Source: Akkermansia muciniphila (GTDB taxonomy: Bacteria; Verrucomicrobiota; Verrucomicrobiia; Limisphaerales; UBA9464). From it: 35,542 nt of DNA. The stretch spans positions 1-35,542 of the forward strand of contig CAMAUY010000054.1 of the NCBI GenBank assembly GCA_945861565.1. Direction: 5' to 3'. Shown piece by piece: positions 16,300 to 24,657 of this stretch (its first letter is position 1; the number at the start of each line of letters is the position of its first letter). The translations under genes were made by a program, and so were the position numbers. The notes under the pieces were generated by a model. The model was not told the origin of the DNA and did no database searches. It was given only the letters and a program-made list of their open reading frames with translations.

Positions 16300-17376
16300 A
16301 TGAACCGGCTTCTTTGTCCCGGAGCGATCGCGCTCATCTCCCTCACAGTTAACTTGGAAGCCGCCCGGGTGGAACTCGTTGCCGGTGGTGGAAACCGCGA
16401 AAGCGATGCTCGCGCCACCGAGTGCCGACTCCGCGAACCATTTGGGGCGGAATTTTTTCCGGATGGCACCATGGCGGTGGTTGAAATGGTTGCCGGCAAT
16501 CGATTGCTCCACATCGACCGCTCCCAACGCCTGACCGTAATCGCAGGAACGGGAACAAAGGGATTTTCCGGCGACCGGGGGGCCGCGACGGCAGCGCAAT
16601 TCAACGGAGTCCATAATCTTGCCGTGGCTCCTAACGGTGATATCTACCTCTCTGATACTTGGAATTTCCGGGTCCGCAAGATCCATGGAAAAACGGGCAT
16701 CATTACGACCCTGGCGGGCACTGGAATCAAGGGTTTTAGCGGCGACGGCGGGCCCGCGGACCGGGCAGATTTCTCCACCGTCATTCAAATCGCCCTGGAT
16801 TCCACGGCCCGCCATCTGGATGTAGCCGATATCGACAACCGGCGCGTCCGGCGGATCACGCTCGCGAGCGGAATCGTCGAGACCCTCGCAGGGAATGGGC
16901 AGGTGGGTCGCCCCTCCGACGGTGCCGTGGCCCGCCGTTCGCCGTTGACCGATCCCCGCGCTGTTGTCGCGACTGCTGAGGGCGGTATGTATATCTTGGA
17001 ACGCGGCGGACATTCTCTTCGATATGTGGATTCCGCCGGCAATATCCGCACCGTCGCAGGAACCGGTAAATCCGGTCCGGCGGTGGATGGCGGTCCGGCG
17101 CTGACGGCGACCCTTAACGGTCCCAAGCACCTCTGTCTGGATCGCGACGGCACCGTCATCATCGCCGATGCCGAGAACAACGTGGTGCGCCGCTACCACC
17201 CGAGAGACGGCCGCATCACGCGGGTGATCGGCACGGGAAGGCAGGGCGCATCGGGCATCGGCGGCGATCCGTTGGCGTGCGAGCTTGCCCGTCCGCACGG
17301 CGTTACCGTCGGCCCCGACGGACTCCTGTATATCACGGACAGCTACAACGATCGCGTATTGCGCATCGTACCCTAG
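16300..17376 (+). CDS. Secreted NHL-repeat beta-propeller protein
   Basis: 358 aa from the ATG at 16300, immediately before a signal peptide (ending LEA-A); longer readings overlap the previous gene and are rejected. The body is a series of NHL repeats of the pattern 'hxxxAGTGxxGFSGDGGPAxxAxhxxPxxhahxxxGxhYhaDxxNxRVRxI', seen for example in IAGTGTKGFSGD, LAGTGIKGFSGDGGPADRADF and VGPDGLLYITDSYNDRVLRI. About six repeats are visible, enough for one propeller. Such proteins are common secreted components in Verrucomicrobia; a ligand or enzymatic role cannot be assigned, although related folds include peptidylglycine lyases and strictosidine-synthase-like hydrolases. It starts 10 bp after the mutarotase-like gene. 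Confidence 0.88.
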   Translation: MNRLLCPGAIALISLTVNLEAARVELVAGGGNRESDARATECRLREPFGAEFFPDGTMAVVEMVAGNRLLHIDRSQRLTVIAGTGTKGFSGDRGAATAAQFNGVHNLAVAPNGDIYLSDTWNFRVRKIHGKTGIITTLAGTGIKGFSGDGGPADRADFSTVIQIALDSTARHLDVADIDNRRVRRITLASGIVETLAGNGQVGRPSDGAVARRSPLTDPRAVVATAEGGMYILERGGHSLRYVDSAGNIRTVAGTGKSGPAVDGGPALTATLNGPKHLCLDRDGTVIIADAENNVVRRYHPRDGRITRVIGTGRQGASGIGGDPLACELARPHGVTVGPDGLLYITDSYNDRVLRIVP

Positions 17377-17706
17377 GCGATCGTTCGAACGTTGCGGCCC
17401 CGGCAGTTTCCGGGCACTCGGAGGGGATGGCCCCTAGCACCTTTGAACCGCCCCCTCACTCCGGCCCTGGGCGGTGTGAGGGCGGATCGTCTCCTCAGGC
17501 TCGATCTGTTCCTTGACCGTTTCAAAATGCGCAATGGCTGGTTGACAGGGTATGCGCCTGGGCGTTGGAGATTCCTGAGTGGCCCCAGGCAAGCGGATCT
17601 CCTTGGTTGCGGTTGGATCTGGCGGAGGCGGGAGCAATTATTTTATATAGTTGCACAAGGATTGATTTGACCGGCGCCGCCGTCCGCGTATCTCCGCACG
17701 GTCCTC
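17377..17706. other. Intergenic region between NHL gene and toxin gene
   Basis: 330 bp between convergent genes. It holds one GC-rich inverted repeat (see 17449-17484) and a short AT-rich patch near 17636-17660. No coding sequence or RNA gene could be supported. Confidence 0.5.
17449..17484. terminator. Possible GC-rich hairpin downstream of the NHL gene
   Basis: The arms CGCCCCCTCAC and GTGAGGGCG can pair with a small bulge around a 16-base loop, 72 bp after the NHL stop. There is no T-run, so it is at best a weak terminator or a piece of a dispersed GC-rich repeat. Confidence 0.25.
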
Positions 17707-18060
17707 TCAGGCGACAATCGTCATCCCTTCGCGACTCACCTCGATCAATGAACTGTCGAGGAAGGCGGACTCAATCAGACCGATGCTCGACTCCAACAGA
17801 GCGAGCAGGTCATCGGTCGAGACATTGCCAGTGCGGATGAGGAGAAGCTTGAACGGCTGCCCGTGGAGCAAGTGCGAATGGTAGAAGTCCCAGTCCTTGG
17901 AGATGACGATGCTCTGTTCGGCGATCGAAATTCGGTTGATGTCGCGGTCGGTCGTGTCGTTGCTGGCAGGAAGCTCCGAGGTGTGGGTCGCGTCGTGCCC
18001 ATGGTGCCGCAACAGACGACACAACGCGGGCGGCAGATGGGCATCCACGAGAAATCTCAC
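17707..18060 (-). CDS. DUF5615 PIN-like toxin
   Basis: 117 aa. It opens with MRFLVDAHLPPAL, the hallmark of DUF5615/Mut7-C-type PIN-like proteins in which the first catalytic aspartate (here D6) follows the first strand. Further conserved acidic residues are D38 and D40 in TDRDI and D56/D58 in ISKDWDF, so the PIN-like active site appears intact. The start is GTG at 18060, overlapping the antitoxin stop by four bases (GTGA). DUF433-DUF5615 pairs are recognised as type II toxin-antitoxin modules; PIN-like toxins are predicted RNases, but activity of this subfamily is poorly tested. Confidence 0.88.
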   Translation of the reverse strand: MRFLVDAHLPPALCRLLRHHGHDATHTSELPASNDTTDRDINRISIAEQSIVISKDWDFYHSHLLHGQPFKLLLIRTGNVSTDDLLALLESSIGLIESAFLDSSLIEVSREGMTIVA

Positions 18061-18308
18061 GTGGACAGGACCAAATGGCGGCTGCGCAACTTGAGTGAAC
18101 GGTTTGCGAACTCAATGCAGGCGAGCAGGTCATCGCGCTCAAGGTCAGGAAAGTGGCGCAGCAGAGTTTCAACCGTGTCGCCGCCTGCGAGGTATTCGAG
18201 CATGGACTCGACTGGGTAGCGCTTGCCGCGGATGACCGGCTTGCCATGGCAGACGACCGGGTCGATGGTGATCCGTGAAAGCAAAGCGTCGCCAATTTCG
18301 TCTTTCAT
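18057..18308 (-). CDS. DUF433 antitoxin
   Basis: 83 aa. RITIDPVVCHGKPVIRGKRYPVESMLEYLAGGDTVETLLRHFPDLERDDLLACIEFA is a textbook DUF433 sequence (VapB-like winged-helix/HTH antitoxin). The N-terminal LLSRITIDPxVCxGKPxIRG is the family signature, and the HTH lies around residues 34-65. It comes first in the pair, as is usual for an antitoxin, and is probably autoregulatory. The last residues beyond the DUF433 core (NRSLKLRSRHLVLST) could be the toxin-neutralising tail. Confidence 0.92.
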   Translation of the reverse strand: MKDEIGDALLSRITIDPVVCHGKPVIRGKRYPVESMLEYLAGGDTVETLLRHFPDLERDDLLACIEFANRSLKLRSRHLVLST

Positions 18309-18380
18309 GACGACACGTTAAGCGATCGGGCACGGTCGGTAAATACCGAGAATCAGAAGACCGTTGTCCAAAGATGCGCA

Positions 18381-18446
18381 TTCCGATCAAACCGGACACC
18401 GATTCCGATCTGATTCGGACAGTGTTCCGATTTTGACCGGACGGTT
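18381..18446. repeat. Three tandem 22-bp units, resembling an IS21-type terminus
   Basis: The word TTCCGAT recurs at 18381, 18403 and 18425, exactly 22 bp apart. Each is followed by a similar tail with CGGAC (CAAACCGGACACC, CTGATTCGGACAG, TTTGACCGGACGG). Repeated ~20-22 bp blocks at element ends, bound by transposase, are known for IS21-family elements. No istA or istB gene is visible nearby, so this would be a solo end or a relic. Confidence 0.6.
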
Positions 18447-18921
18447 TCTTGCCTTGAAAGGTTGGAAATTGAGGCATTCGTCGAAGGTGTGGAGCGTGCG
18501 GAAGAGAGCGGTACGGCCGTCGGCGAGATCGAAGGCGGCGCGGCGCACGACGGTGATGGGTTTGAAGGGCGATTCCAGGGTTGACCCTCCCGATTCGGTT
18601 ATCTGGGGCTCAATCCGCACCCCCCGGTATCCGCTATGAGTGCCAGATTATGCCCGACGAACTCAAGATTTCAGAGTGTGAAAAGCCCAACACCTAATCT
18701 GGTGATCAAGGCTGTTTTGGGAGGCATATTCGGGGCATAGTCCTTTGGAAATTGGTGTTGGAAATTGGTTGCGAAGGCGTGTGCTTTTGCGGTATTCAAC
18801 CCCCAACAGTGCTGCTCTGCCTCGCTTGGAGCGGGGAGGGAGGTGGCCGCAGGCCGGGTGAGGGGGGTGCTTCTGTTTATGGTCCCAATTCACGTTCACT
18901 CGTTGGAAATCTTCCCTAACC
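18447..18921. other. Intergenic region upstream of the ceramidase-like gene, no recognised gene
   Basis: About 475 bp. On the minus strand an open frame (18387-18620) encodes a stretch with DLADGRTALFRTLHTFDECLNFQ, which I do not recognise and which starts inside the tandem repeat. Around 18810-18870 lies a GC-rich segment (GGAGCGGGGAGGGAGGTGG followed by CCGGGTGAGGGG) of the kind dispersed in intergenic regions of related genomes. The promoter of the downstream gene is probably in the last 100 bp, but no clear -35/-10 pair stands out. Confidence 0.4.
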
Positions 18922-21063
18922 ATGAAGCGCCTATTGATCTCCGTAGTGGTCGGTCTCTTCGCGACCCTGCCTGTGCGGTCCGAATTCAAAGCGGGAGCCG
19001 CGGTGGTGGATGTCACGCCCACCCGACTTCCCGTGTTGGTGAACGGCGGGATGCTGAGTCGAGCTCTCGATAAAATCAAAACGCGCGTCCACGCTCGAGC
19101 GCTCGTGTTGGCGGATGAACGGAATCAAGTCGCCCTGGTAATCGTCGATAGTTGCATGATGGGACGCCCCCTGTTGGATGAAGCCAAGGCGCTGGCGGCG
19201 GTCCGAACCGGCATTCCAACGAACCGGATCCTGATCTCGGCAACACATGCTCACTCCGCCCCGGCGTCGATGGGGTGCCTTGGCACCGATGCCGACCCAG
19301 CCTATGTGCCGCTTCTGCGGGGCAAGCTTGTGGAGGCCATCGTCGCTGCGCAGTCAAACCTGGAGCCGGCAAGAATCGGTTTCGCCAAGGCAGATGCCGG
19401 TGAATTTAACGCCTCGCGCCAATGGATTCGCCGCCCGGACCGCCTGGCATCCGATCCCTTCGGCAACCGGACGGTCCGGGCTAATATGCATGCGGGAATC
19501 AAATGGGACGATGTCACGGGCGAGGCTGGGCCCAAGGATCCCGATCTGTCCCTGATCTCGATTCAATCCCGCGCGGGTCGCCCTCTCGCTGTGCTGGGCA
19601 ATTTTTCCATGCATTACTTCAGCGACCAGGACATCAGTGCCGACTATTTTGGGTTGTTTTCTGAAGGACTCCGGCTTCGGCTCGCCCCGATCGCGCTGGC
19701 GGGCAATCCGCCGTTCGTCGGGATCATGTCCCACGGGTGCAGCGGGGATATCTGGCGACGCGATTACACCAAGCCGGAGAGTGCCTGGGATCCCAACCTG
19801 CGGATTGAGGATTATGCGAAGGGTTTGTTGGATATCGCGACGAAGGCCTGCGCCGGCATTACATATCGCGACGACGTCGATGTGGCCATGCTGGAACAGC
19901 GGATGACATTGCCGTATCGGGTGCCGGACCGTCAGCGACTCGAGTGGGCGCAGCGGATCACTGCCGGTCTGGGGGATCGCCCGATGAAATCGGAGACGGA
20001 GGTCTATGCCCGCGAGCAACTCCTGCTGCACGAGCGGCAGCAGACCGAGATTGTGCTGCAGGCGCTGCGCATTGGTGACATCGTGATTGCGGCAACGCCG
20101 ACAGAGACCTACGCGGTAACGGGATTGAAGATCAAGGCGGCCAGTCCGCTCGTGCAGACCATGGTAATCGAACTTGCAAACGGGGGTGACGGCTACATCC
20201 CGCCGCCGGAACAGCATCTGTTTGGCGGCTATAATACCTGGGCGGCGCGTTCTGCCGGTTTGGAGATCATGGCCGAGCCCAAGATTACTGCCGCGGCCGT
20301 CGGCCTGCTCGAGAAGGTGACCGGACGTTTACGGCGCAATGGGAAATTGAAGGACGGCCCGGCGGTCCAGGATGTCTTGCGGGCTCGACCCATTGCCTAC
20401 TGGCGCTTGAACGAATCCGCCGGACCGCTTGCCGCCGATGCGCGCGGCCACGGCCACGGCCACGATGCTCTCTATGAGGAGGCAATTACTTTCTACCTCG
20501 AAGGTGCGAAATCTGCGACCTTCTGTGGGTCGGGCGAATTGAATCGTGCACCGCATTTCGTGGGGGGCCGACTGCGGGCCCACCTTCAGGGGCTAACCGA
20601 TCACTATTCCATTGCGTTGTGGTTTTGGAATGGCATGCCCAACGATGGGCGCGGGGTGAGTGGATGGCTCTTTTCGAGAGCCCATGATCACGGGCTCGGA
20701 GAAACCGGGGATCACCTCGGTATCGGCGGCCTAAGCGCGCACACGGGCCGGTTGGAATTTTTCACGGGTGATGCGGTTAAATCGTGTGTGGGTGGACGGA
20801 CGGAGATTCCCCGCTGGACCTGGCAGCACCTCGTGCTAACGCGAGCAGGCGAGATGGTGCGGGTATTTTTAAACGGCAAACTCGAAATTGAAACAAAAGC
20901 TTCGGCGCGCGGTCTGGCCGATCTACCGCAATGCTTCTTTGGCGGGCGCAGCGATAATGACTCGAATTGGGAAGGGAGACTGGACGAGGTTGCCGTATTT
21001 GACCGCGCCCTGAATGTCCGCGAAATCGCACGACTTCAGCCCCGTAATTCGAAGGCTCGCTAG
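18922..21063 (+). CDS. Secreted neutral ceramidase-like domain + C-terminal LamG domain
   Basis: 713 aa with a signal peptide (1-20, ending VRS-E). The N-terminal ~450 residues match the neutral/alkaline non-lysosomal ceramidase N-domain: FKAGAAVVDVTP at the mature start, ILISATHAHSAP with Zn-ligand candidates H109 and H111, NFSMHYFSD with H231, and a GCSGDIW stretch. The family's classical 'THTHSGPG' is varied to THAHSAPA. Verrucomicrobial proteins of this group are usually only distantly related to true ceramidases, so lipid amidase activity is unproven. Residues ~500-713 form a LamG/concanavalin-like domain (IAYWRLNE...WQHLVLTRAG...VRVFLNGK...GRLDEVAVFDRAL), probably sugar binding. The gene begins a plus-strand run; DUF4159 starts 68 bp later. 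Confidence 0.85.
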   Translation: MKRLLISVVVGLFATLPVRSEFKAGAAVVDVTPTRLPVLVNGGMLSRALDKIKTRVHARALVLADERNQVALVIVDSCMMGRPLLDEAKALAAVRTGIPTNRILISATHAHSAPASMGCLGTDADPAYVPLLRGKLVEAIVAAQSNLEPARIGFAKADAGEFNASRQWIRRPDRLASDPFGNRTVRANMHAGIKWDDVTGEAGPKDPDLSLISIQSRAGRPLAVLGNFSMHYFSDQDISADYFGLFSEGLRLRLAPIALAGNPPFVGIMSHGCSGDIWRRDYTKPESAWDPNLRIEDYAKGLLDIATKACAGITYRDDVDVAMLEQRMTLPYRVPDRQRLEWAQRITAGLGDRPMKSETEVYAREQLLLHERQQTEIVLQALRIGDIVIAATPTETYAVTGLKIKAASPLVQTMVIELANGGDGYIPPPEQHLFGGYNTWAARSAGLEIMAEPKITAAAVGLLEKVTGRLRRNGKLKDGPAVQDVLRARPIAYWRLNESAGPLAADARGHGHGHDALYEEAITFYLEGAKSATFCGSGELNRAPHFVGGRLRAHLQGLTDHYSIALWFWNGMPNDGRGVSGWLFSRAHDHGLGETGDHLGIGGLSAHTGRLEFFTGDAVKSCVGGRTEIPRWTWQHLVLTRAGEMVRVFLNGKLEIETKASARGLADLPQCFFGGRSDNDSNWEGRLDEVAVFDRALNVREIARLQPRNSKAR

Positions 21064-21131
21064 ATTTGCATCGTCTCGGGCGCCCTGGGGGGGCGGCGAT
21101 GGCATATCTCCTGATCGATGACGCGTTAATT

Positions 21132-22079
21132 ATGAACCGGCGCCGAAAATGTCTCTGGATTGGCGTCGTCATCACACTCAGTGGAATCGTCGGCGTCGCG
21201 CAATTTCAGCGCAGCGGCGGTGGTGGTGAGTCGGGACCCATCGTCTGGGGCGAGGGCGGCATTGCGATAAACGAGGATACCGTCCAGACGGCTCGGGAAA
21301 CGGCTTCGCACAGCACGGGCACACCGAACTGGGCAAATTCGCCGGATTTTGGAAGCGACGTGTTCACATTTGCGCGCGCCATTTTCAAATCCGGGCCCAA
21401 CGAGAACCAAGGCTTTGGGCGGGGCTGGCGACTGGGCTGGTGGGTGGACTATCCCGACGCGGACCTGAACCTCTCCTACCGCCTCCAGCAGATGACATCG
21501 ATGAAGGTCAATCCGGATGGGCGCGTGCTGAAGTTGACCGACTCGACGTTGACGGATTTTCCATTCCTCTTCATGGAACACCCCGGGTATATGTATCTGG
21601 CCGATGCAGAAGCCGATGCCCTGCGGAACTACCTGCTCAATGGCGGTGCACTTCTAGTGATCGATTTTTGGAATACCCGTGAGTGGGACGGATTTGACGC
21701 GCAGATGAAACGGGTACTGCCGGGGCGGACGTGGATTGATCTTCCGTTGAGTCACCCGGTTTTTCATTGCGTCTTCGACCTCTCCGGACCGATGAGAATG
21801 CTTCAGGTGCCCACGATCCAGTTTTGGAATTCCGCCCATGATCCGCACGATCCGGAGTCGCGGATCCATCGAGTCGACCGTGGTCCGGGATCGGACGAGA
21901 TGCACGTTCGCGCCTGGTTGGACGACCAGGAGCGAATCATGGCCCTAGCCATCCACAACAGCGACATCAGCGACGCTTGGGAAAGGGAAGGGGAAAGCGA
22001 CCAATATTTCCAGACGTTTTCCGAGAGAATCGCCTATCCGCTCGGGATCAACCTCGTCGTTTACTTGATGACCCATTGA
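21132..22079 (+). CDS. DUF4159 domain protein
   Basis: 315 aa from the ATG at 21132, which directly precedes the hydrophobic segment CLWIGVVITLSGIVGVAQ (signal peptide or anchor); earlier in-frame ATGs only add non-conserved residues. The body is a DUF4159 domain: VFTFARAIFKSG, WWVDYPDADLNLSYRLQQMTSMKVNPDGRVLKLTD, FLFMEHPGYMYLADAEADALRNYLLNGGALLVIDFW and SHPVFHCVFDL. DUF4159 proteins have a glutamine amidotransferase-like flavodoxin fold and are widespread in Planctomycetes, Verrucomicrobia and Acidobacteria, often with MoxR/vWA gene sets that are missing here. The function is unknown. The aminotransferase gene follows after 44 bp. Confidence 0.88.
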   Translation: MNRRRKCLWIGVVITLSGIVGVAQFQRSGGGGESGPIVWGEGGIAINEDTVQTARETASHSTGTPNWANSPDFGSDVFTFARAIFKSGPNENQGFGRGWRLGWWVDYPDADLNLSYRLQQMTSMKVNPDGRVLKLTDSTLTDFPFLFMEHPGYMYLADAEADALRNYLLNGGALLVIDFWNTREWDGFDAQMKRVLPGRTWIDLPLSHPVFHCVFDLSGPMRMLQVPTIQFWNSAHDPHDPESRIHRVDRGPGSDEMHVRAWLDDQERIMALAIHNSDISDAWEREGESDQYFQTFSERIAYPLGINLVVYLMTH

Positions 22080-22123
22080 GCCAATCGATATAGTGTGGCG
22101 ACACCGTTGTTCAATCTTTCGAC

Positions 22124-23488
22124 ATGACTGATCGCTACGCCAATTCTCGCCGGCTTTTTGAACGAGCCAAGCTTTGCATCGCGGCCGGCGTGAACAGCGG
22201 CATCCGCAAGATGGAACAACCCGTGCCGCTCTACTTTCAGCGCGGGGATGGTCCCCGTGTGTGGGATGTCGATGGGAATGAATACATCGACTTTCAGATC
22301 GGGCAGGGGGCGTTGCTCTATGGGCACGCGCCGGCGGGCATGGCGGATGCCATCGCTGCCCAGGCAAAGCTGGGCACCCACTGGGCGGCGCAGTGCGAGC
22401 TGGAGATCGAAGTGGCCGAGCGTCTGCAAAAGTTGATCCCAAGTGCCGAGCGGGTGCGTTTCAGCAACTCGGCCACCGAAGTGGTGCTCTCCGCACTTCG
22501 CCTGGCGCGAGCTCACACCGGGAAACCGCTGATCGTGAAGTTCGAGGGCGCGTACCATGGATGGGCCGATGAGGGCCTCGTCGGTTTCGCCCCCCCGCCG
22601 GATAAATGGGGTGATGCCGAAAATCCGACCCGACTGCATCCCAGCCAGGGCGTCATCCCCGGGGTGCTCGATACCTTCGTGGTCGTGCGCTGGAATGATC
22701 CTGCGCATCTGCGTCGTCAGGTGCAGAAACATAGCGGTCAGATAGCTGCGATCCTCTTCGAGCCGATCCCGTGTAATACCTGCTGCCTGGAGCCGGTGCC
22801 CGGAATGATCGAAACGATCCGTGAGCTCTGCGACCGTGAAGGCATGCTGATGATCGCCGATGAAACCATCACCGGGTTTCGTTTCGCTCCCGGTGGTGCC
22901 CAGGAGTCCCTGGGCTTTGTGCCCGATCTGACGATCTTCGGTAAAGCGATCGGTGGCGGTGTCCCGTTCGCGGCCTTGGCCGGCAAGGTGTCGGCCATGC
23001 AGAAGATCATCGAGGGTACGGTCATCCACGCCGGCACGCTCAATGGCAATCCGCTTTGCCTGGCGGCCAGCAAGTGGTGTCTCGATCACGTGCTTTCGCT
23101 CGGCGATCAACATCCGAGCGTTGTCACCGCGCTGGGGCAGCGGCTGATGGCTGGGCTGCGTTCGCTCGCGGATCAGCACGGCGTCCCGATGCGCCCGCAG
23201 GGCCCGGGTCCTGCCTTTCACGCCGTCATGCTCAAGTCCGGTGCGGCCGAAGGCCCGGTTACCGACTACCGCGACTATGTCCAACGCCACGACGGTCCGC
23301 GCTGGCTTCATCTGCGCCGTTGCCTGCTTGATCACGGAGTGCGCGCCATCGAGCGCGGCCTGTGGTTCGTCAGCCTCGCTCACCGCAGTTCCGATATTGA
23401 CGAGGCCCTGCAGAAAGCAGAGCCCGCCTTGGCTCAACACGCTCGGGAATGGCTTCATCTCGAGGCAGCGAAATCGACGAATTCGTAG
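22124..23488 (+). CDS. PLP-dependent class-III aminotransferase (glutamate-1-semialdehyde aminomutase-like)
   Basis: 454 aa, cytosolic, no signal peptide. Family features are in order: GVNSGIRKMEQPVPLYFQRGDGPRVWDVDGNEYIDF, VRFSNSATEVVLSALRLAR (phosphate-binding region), FEGAYHGW, MLMIADETITGFR with the aspartate that contacts the pyridine nitrogen, and DLTIFGKAIGGGVPFAALAG with the Schiff-base lysine K274. The HAGTLNGNPL block near 305 is typical of the GSA-aminomutase subgroup. This is probably not the haem-pathway HemL: HemL usually has a YPGGVNSPVR-type N-terminus and GTLSGNP, and the gene sits in a catabolic-looking cluster. The likely role is transamination or amine migration of an unknown amino acid or amino sugar acid. 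First gene of the six-gene cluster. Confidence 0.88.
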   Translation: MTDRYANSRRLFERAKLCIAAGVNSGIRKMEQPVPLYFQRGDGPRVWDVDGNEYIDFQIGQGALLYGHAPAGMADAIAAQAKLGTHWAAQCELEIEVAERLQKLIPSAERVRFSNSATEVVLSALRLARAHTGKPLIVKFEGAYHGWADEGLVGFAPPPDKWGDAENPTRLHPSQGVIPGVLDTFVVVRWNDPAHLRRQVQKHSGQIAAILFEPIPCNTCCLEPVPGMIETIRELCDREGMLMIADETITGFRFAPGGAQESLGFVPDLTIFGKAIGGGVPFAALAGKVSAMQKIIEGTVIHAGTLNGNPLCLAASKWCLDHVLSLGDQHPSVVTALGQRLMAGLRSLADQHGVPMRPQGPGPAFHAVMLKSGAAEGPVTDYRDYVQRHDGPRWLHLRRCLLDHGVRAIERGLWFVSLAHRSSDIDEALQKAEPALAQHAREWLHLEAAKSTNS

Positions 23489-23577
23489 GCTTGGCACATT
23501 TCAGACAGCACGATTCCAGACCAACGAATAGCAAAGAAAGTTTCACTCTCCATCTTCCCGCCTCACCCTGTCCCGTC

Positions 23578-24549
23578 ATGCTCATTGACTGTCACAACCA
23601 CATCGGCGCTGACCTGCTGTTTTACCTGCACGGCGATTTCCCCTATGCCCAGCAACTCGTGCAGATGCAGCACGAAGGAGGCCCTTTGGGTATCACGCAT
23701 TGGATCGTCTTTCCATTTGTCAGCTATGCGGCGATGGATGTGACGAAGTTCCGCGCCGGAGACATCGGATTCGGTTCGGGTTTGGAACAGGTGCCGTATG
23801 CCTTCGAGAACCGTCGATTGCTCGAAGAGTGTCATCGCTTGTTTCCAGAGGAGGGCAAGAAGACTCTGCCGTTTGTCATCGTGGATCCGATGCGTGACAC
23901 GGGTGCTCAGGCTGCCGAGCTCGTCCGGCTGCGCTCGGAGTATCGATTCCACGGCATCAAGATCCAGAGCACGATTATTCAGGCAGACATCAAACGTCTG
24001 GCGCATGAAGGCCGTGTCTTTCTCGATCTCGCACGTGCGTGGGACGTCCCGTTTCTCATCCACAGCAGCGTGGCGGAGAGTGATCTTTGGGCGCAGGCGC
24101 ATGACATTCTTGATCTCGCTGAAGCGCATCCGGACATCCGTTTCTGTACGGCGCACTCCTGCCGTTTTGATCGGGAGTGCCTCGATCGTGTGGCGGCACT
24201 GCCCAATGCGTGGTTCGATAACTCGGCGCACTGTATCCACTGCGTCGGCGCCGTGCGGGATTTGCCCTACATCGCACCGCGCTCGCGACGCTTTGACACC
24301 GACTACACAGACCCCGCGCGCGTCATCGCCGACCTTGCCGCCGCGTATCCGCAGAAGTTTATCTGGGGCAGTGATTCGCCGTTTTACAGCTACGCGGCGG
24401 AGATCAATCACCAGATCGTGAAGTTGATCAGCACGTACGAACGCGAAGTCAACGCGCTCAAAGCCTCTCCGCGGGATGTGGTGCAGCGCATCTCGGCCAC
24501 AAACACCCTCAACTTTCTCAAGCTCGCCGATGAAACGATTCTCTCGTGA
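23578..24549 (+). CDS. Amidohydrolase 2 family metal-dependent hydrolase
   Basis: 323 aa from the ATG at 23578, where the characteristic first strand begins (MLIDCHNHIG); the longer frame from 23449 overlaps the preceding gene and is rejected. H6 and H8 of D-C-H-N-H are the first metal ligands; later candidates are FHGIKIQ, FLIHSSV (His), FCTAHSCRFDRE (His) and WGSDSPFYSY (the catalytic aspartate). The family (COG2159, TIM barrel) includes decarboxylases, lactonases and amidases that act on small carboxylic substrates. Followed 108 bp later by the dioxygenase gene. Confidence 0.88.
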   Translation: MLIDCHNHIGADLLFYLHGDFPYAQQLVQMQHEGGPLGITHWIVFPFVSYAAMDVTKFRAGDIGFGSGLEQVPYAFENRRLLEECHRLFPEEGKKTLPFVIVDPMRDTGAQAAELVRLRSEYRFHGIKIQSTIIQADIKRLAHEGRVFLDLARAWDVPFLIHSSVAESDLWAQAHDILDLAEAHPDIRFCTAHSCRFDRECLDRVAALPNAWFDNSAHCIHCVGAVRDLPYIAPRSRRFDTDYTDPARVIADLAAAYPQKFIWGSDSPFYSYAAEINHQIVKLISTYEREVNALKASPRDVVQRISATNTLNFLKLADETILS

Positions 24550-24657
24550 AGGCCAAAATGAACCGCATTGCCGGCCCATCGCAAGGCATTGGATTCGCGG
24601 TGCCCAGAGCCTACGTCTTTTCGTTCTTTTCACCTCTATACCCTCCGGCACCCTGAC

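Noticed and set aside
22124..23488. Annotation of the aminotransferase as HemL (tetrapyrrole synthesis)
   Set aside because: The N-terminus and the HAGTLNGNPL segment differ from typical HemL, and the genomic neighbours are catabolic-type enzymes and not haem genes.
22061..23497. 478-codon minus-strand frame opposite the aminotransferase
   Set aside because: It spans the whole aminotransferase gene antisense and has no recognisable domain or start context.
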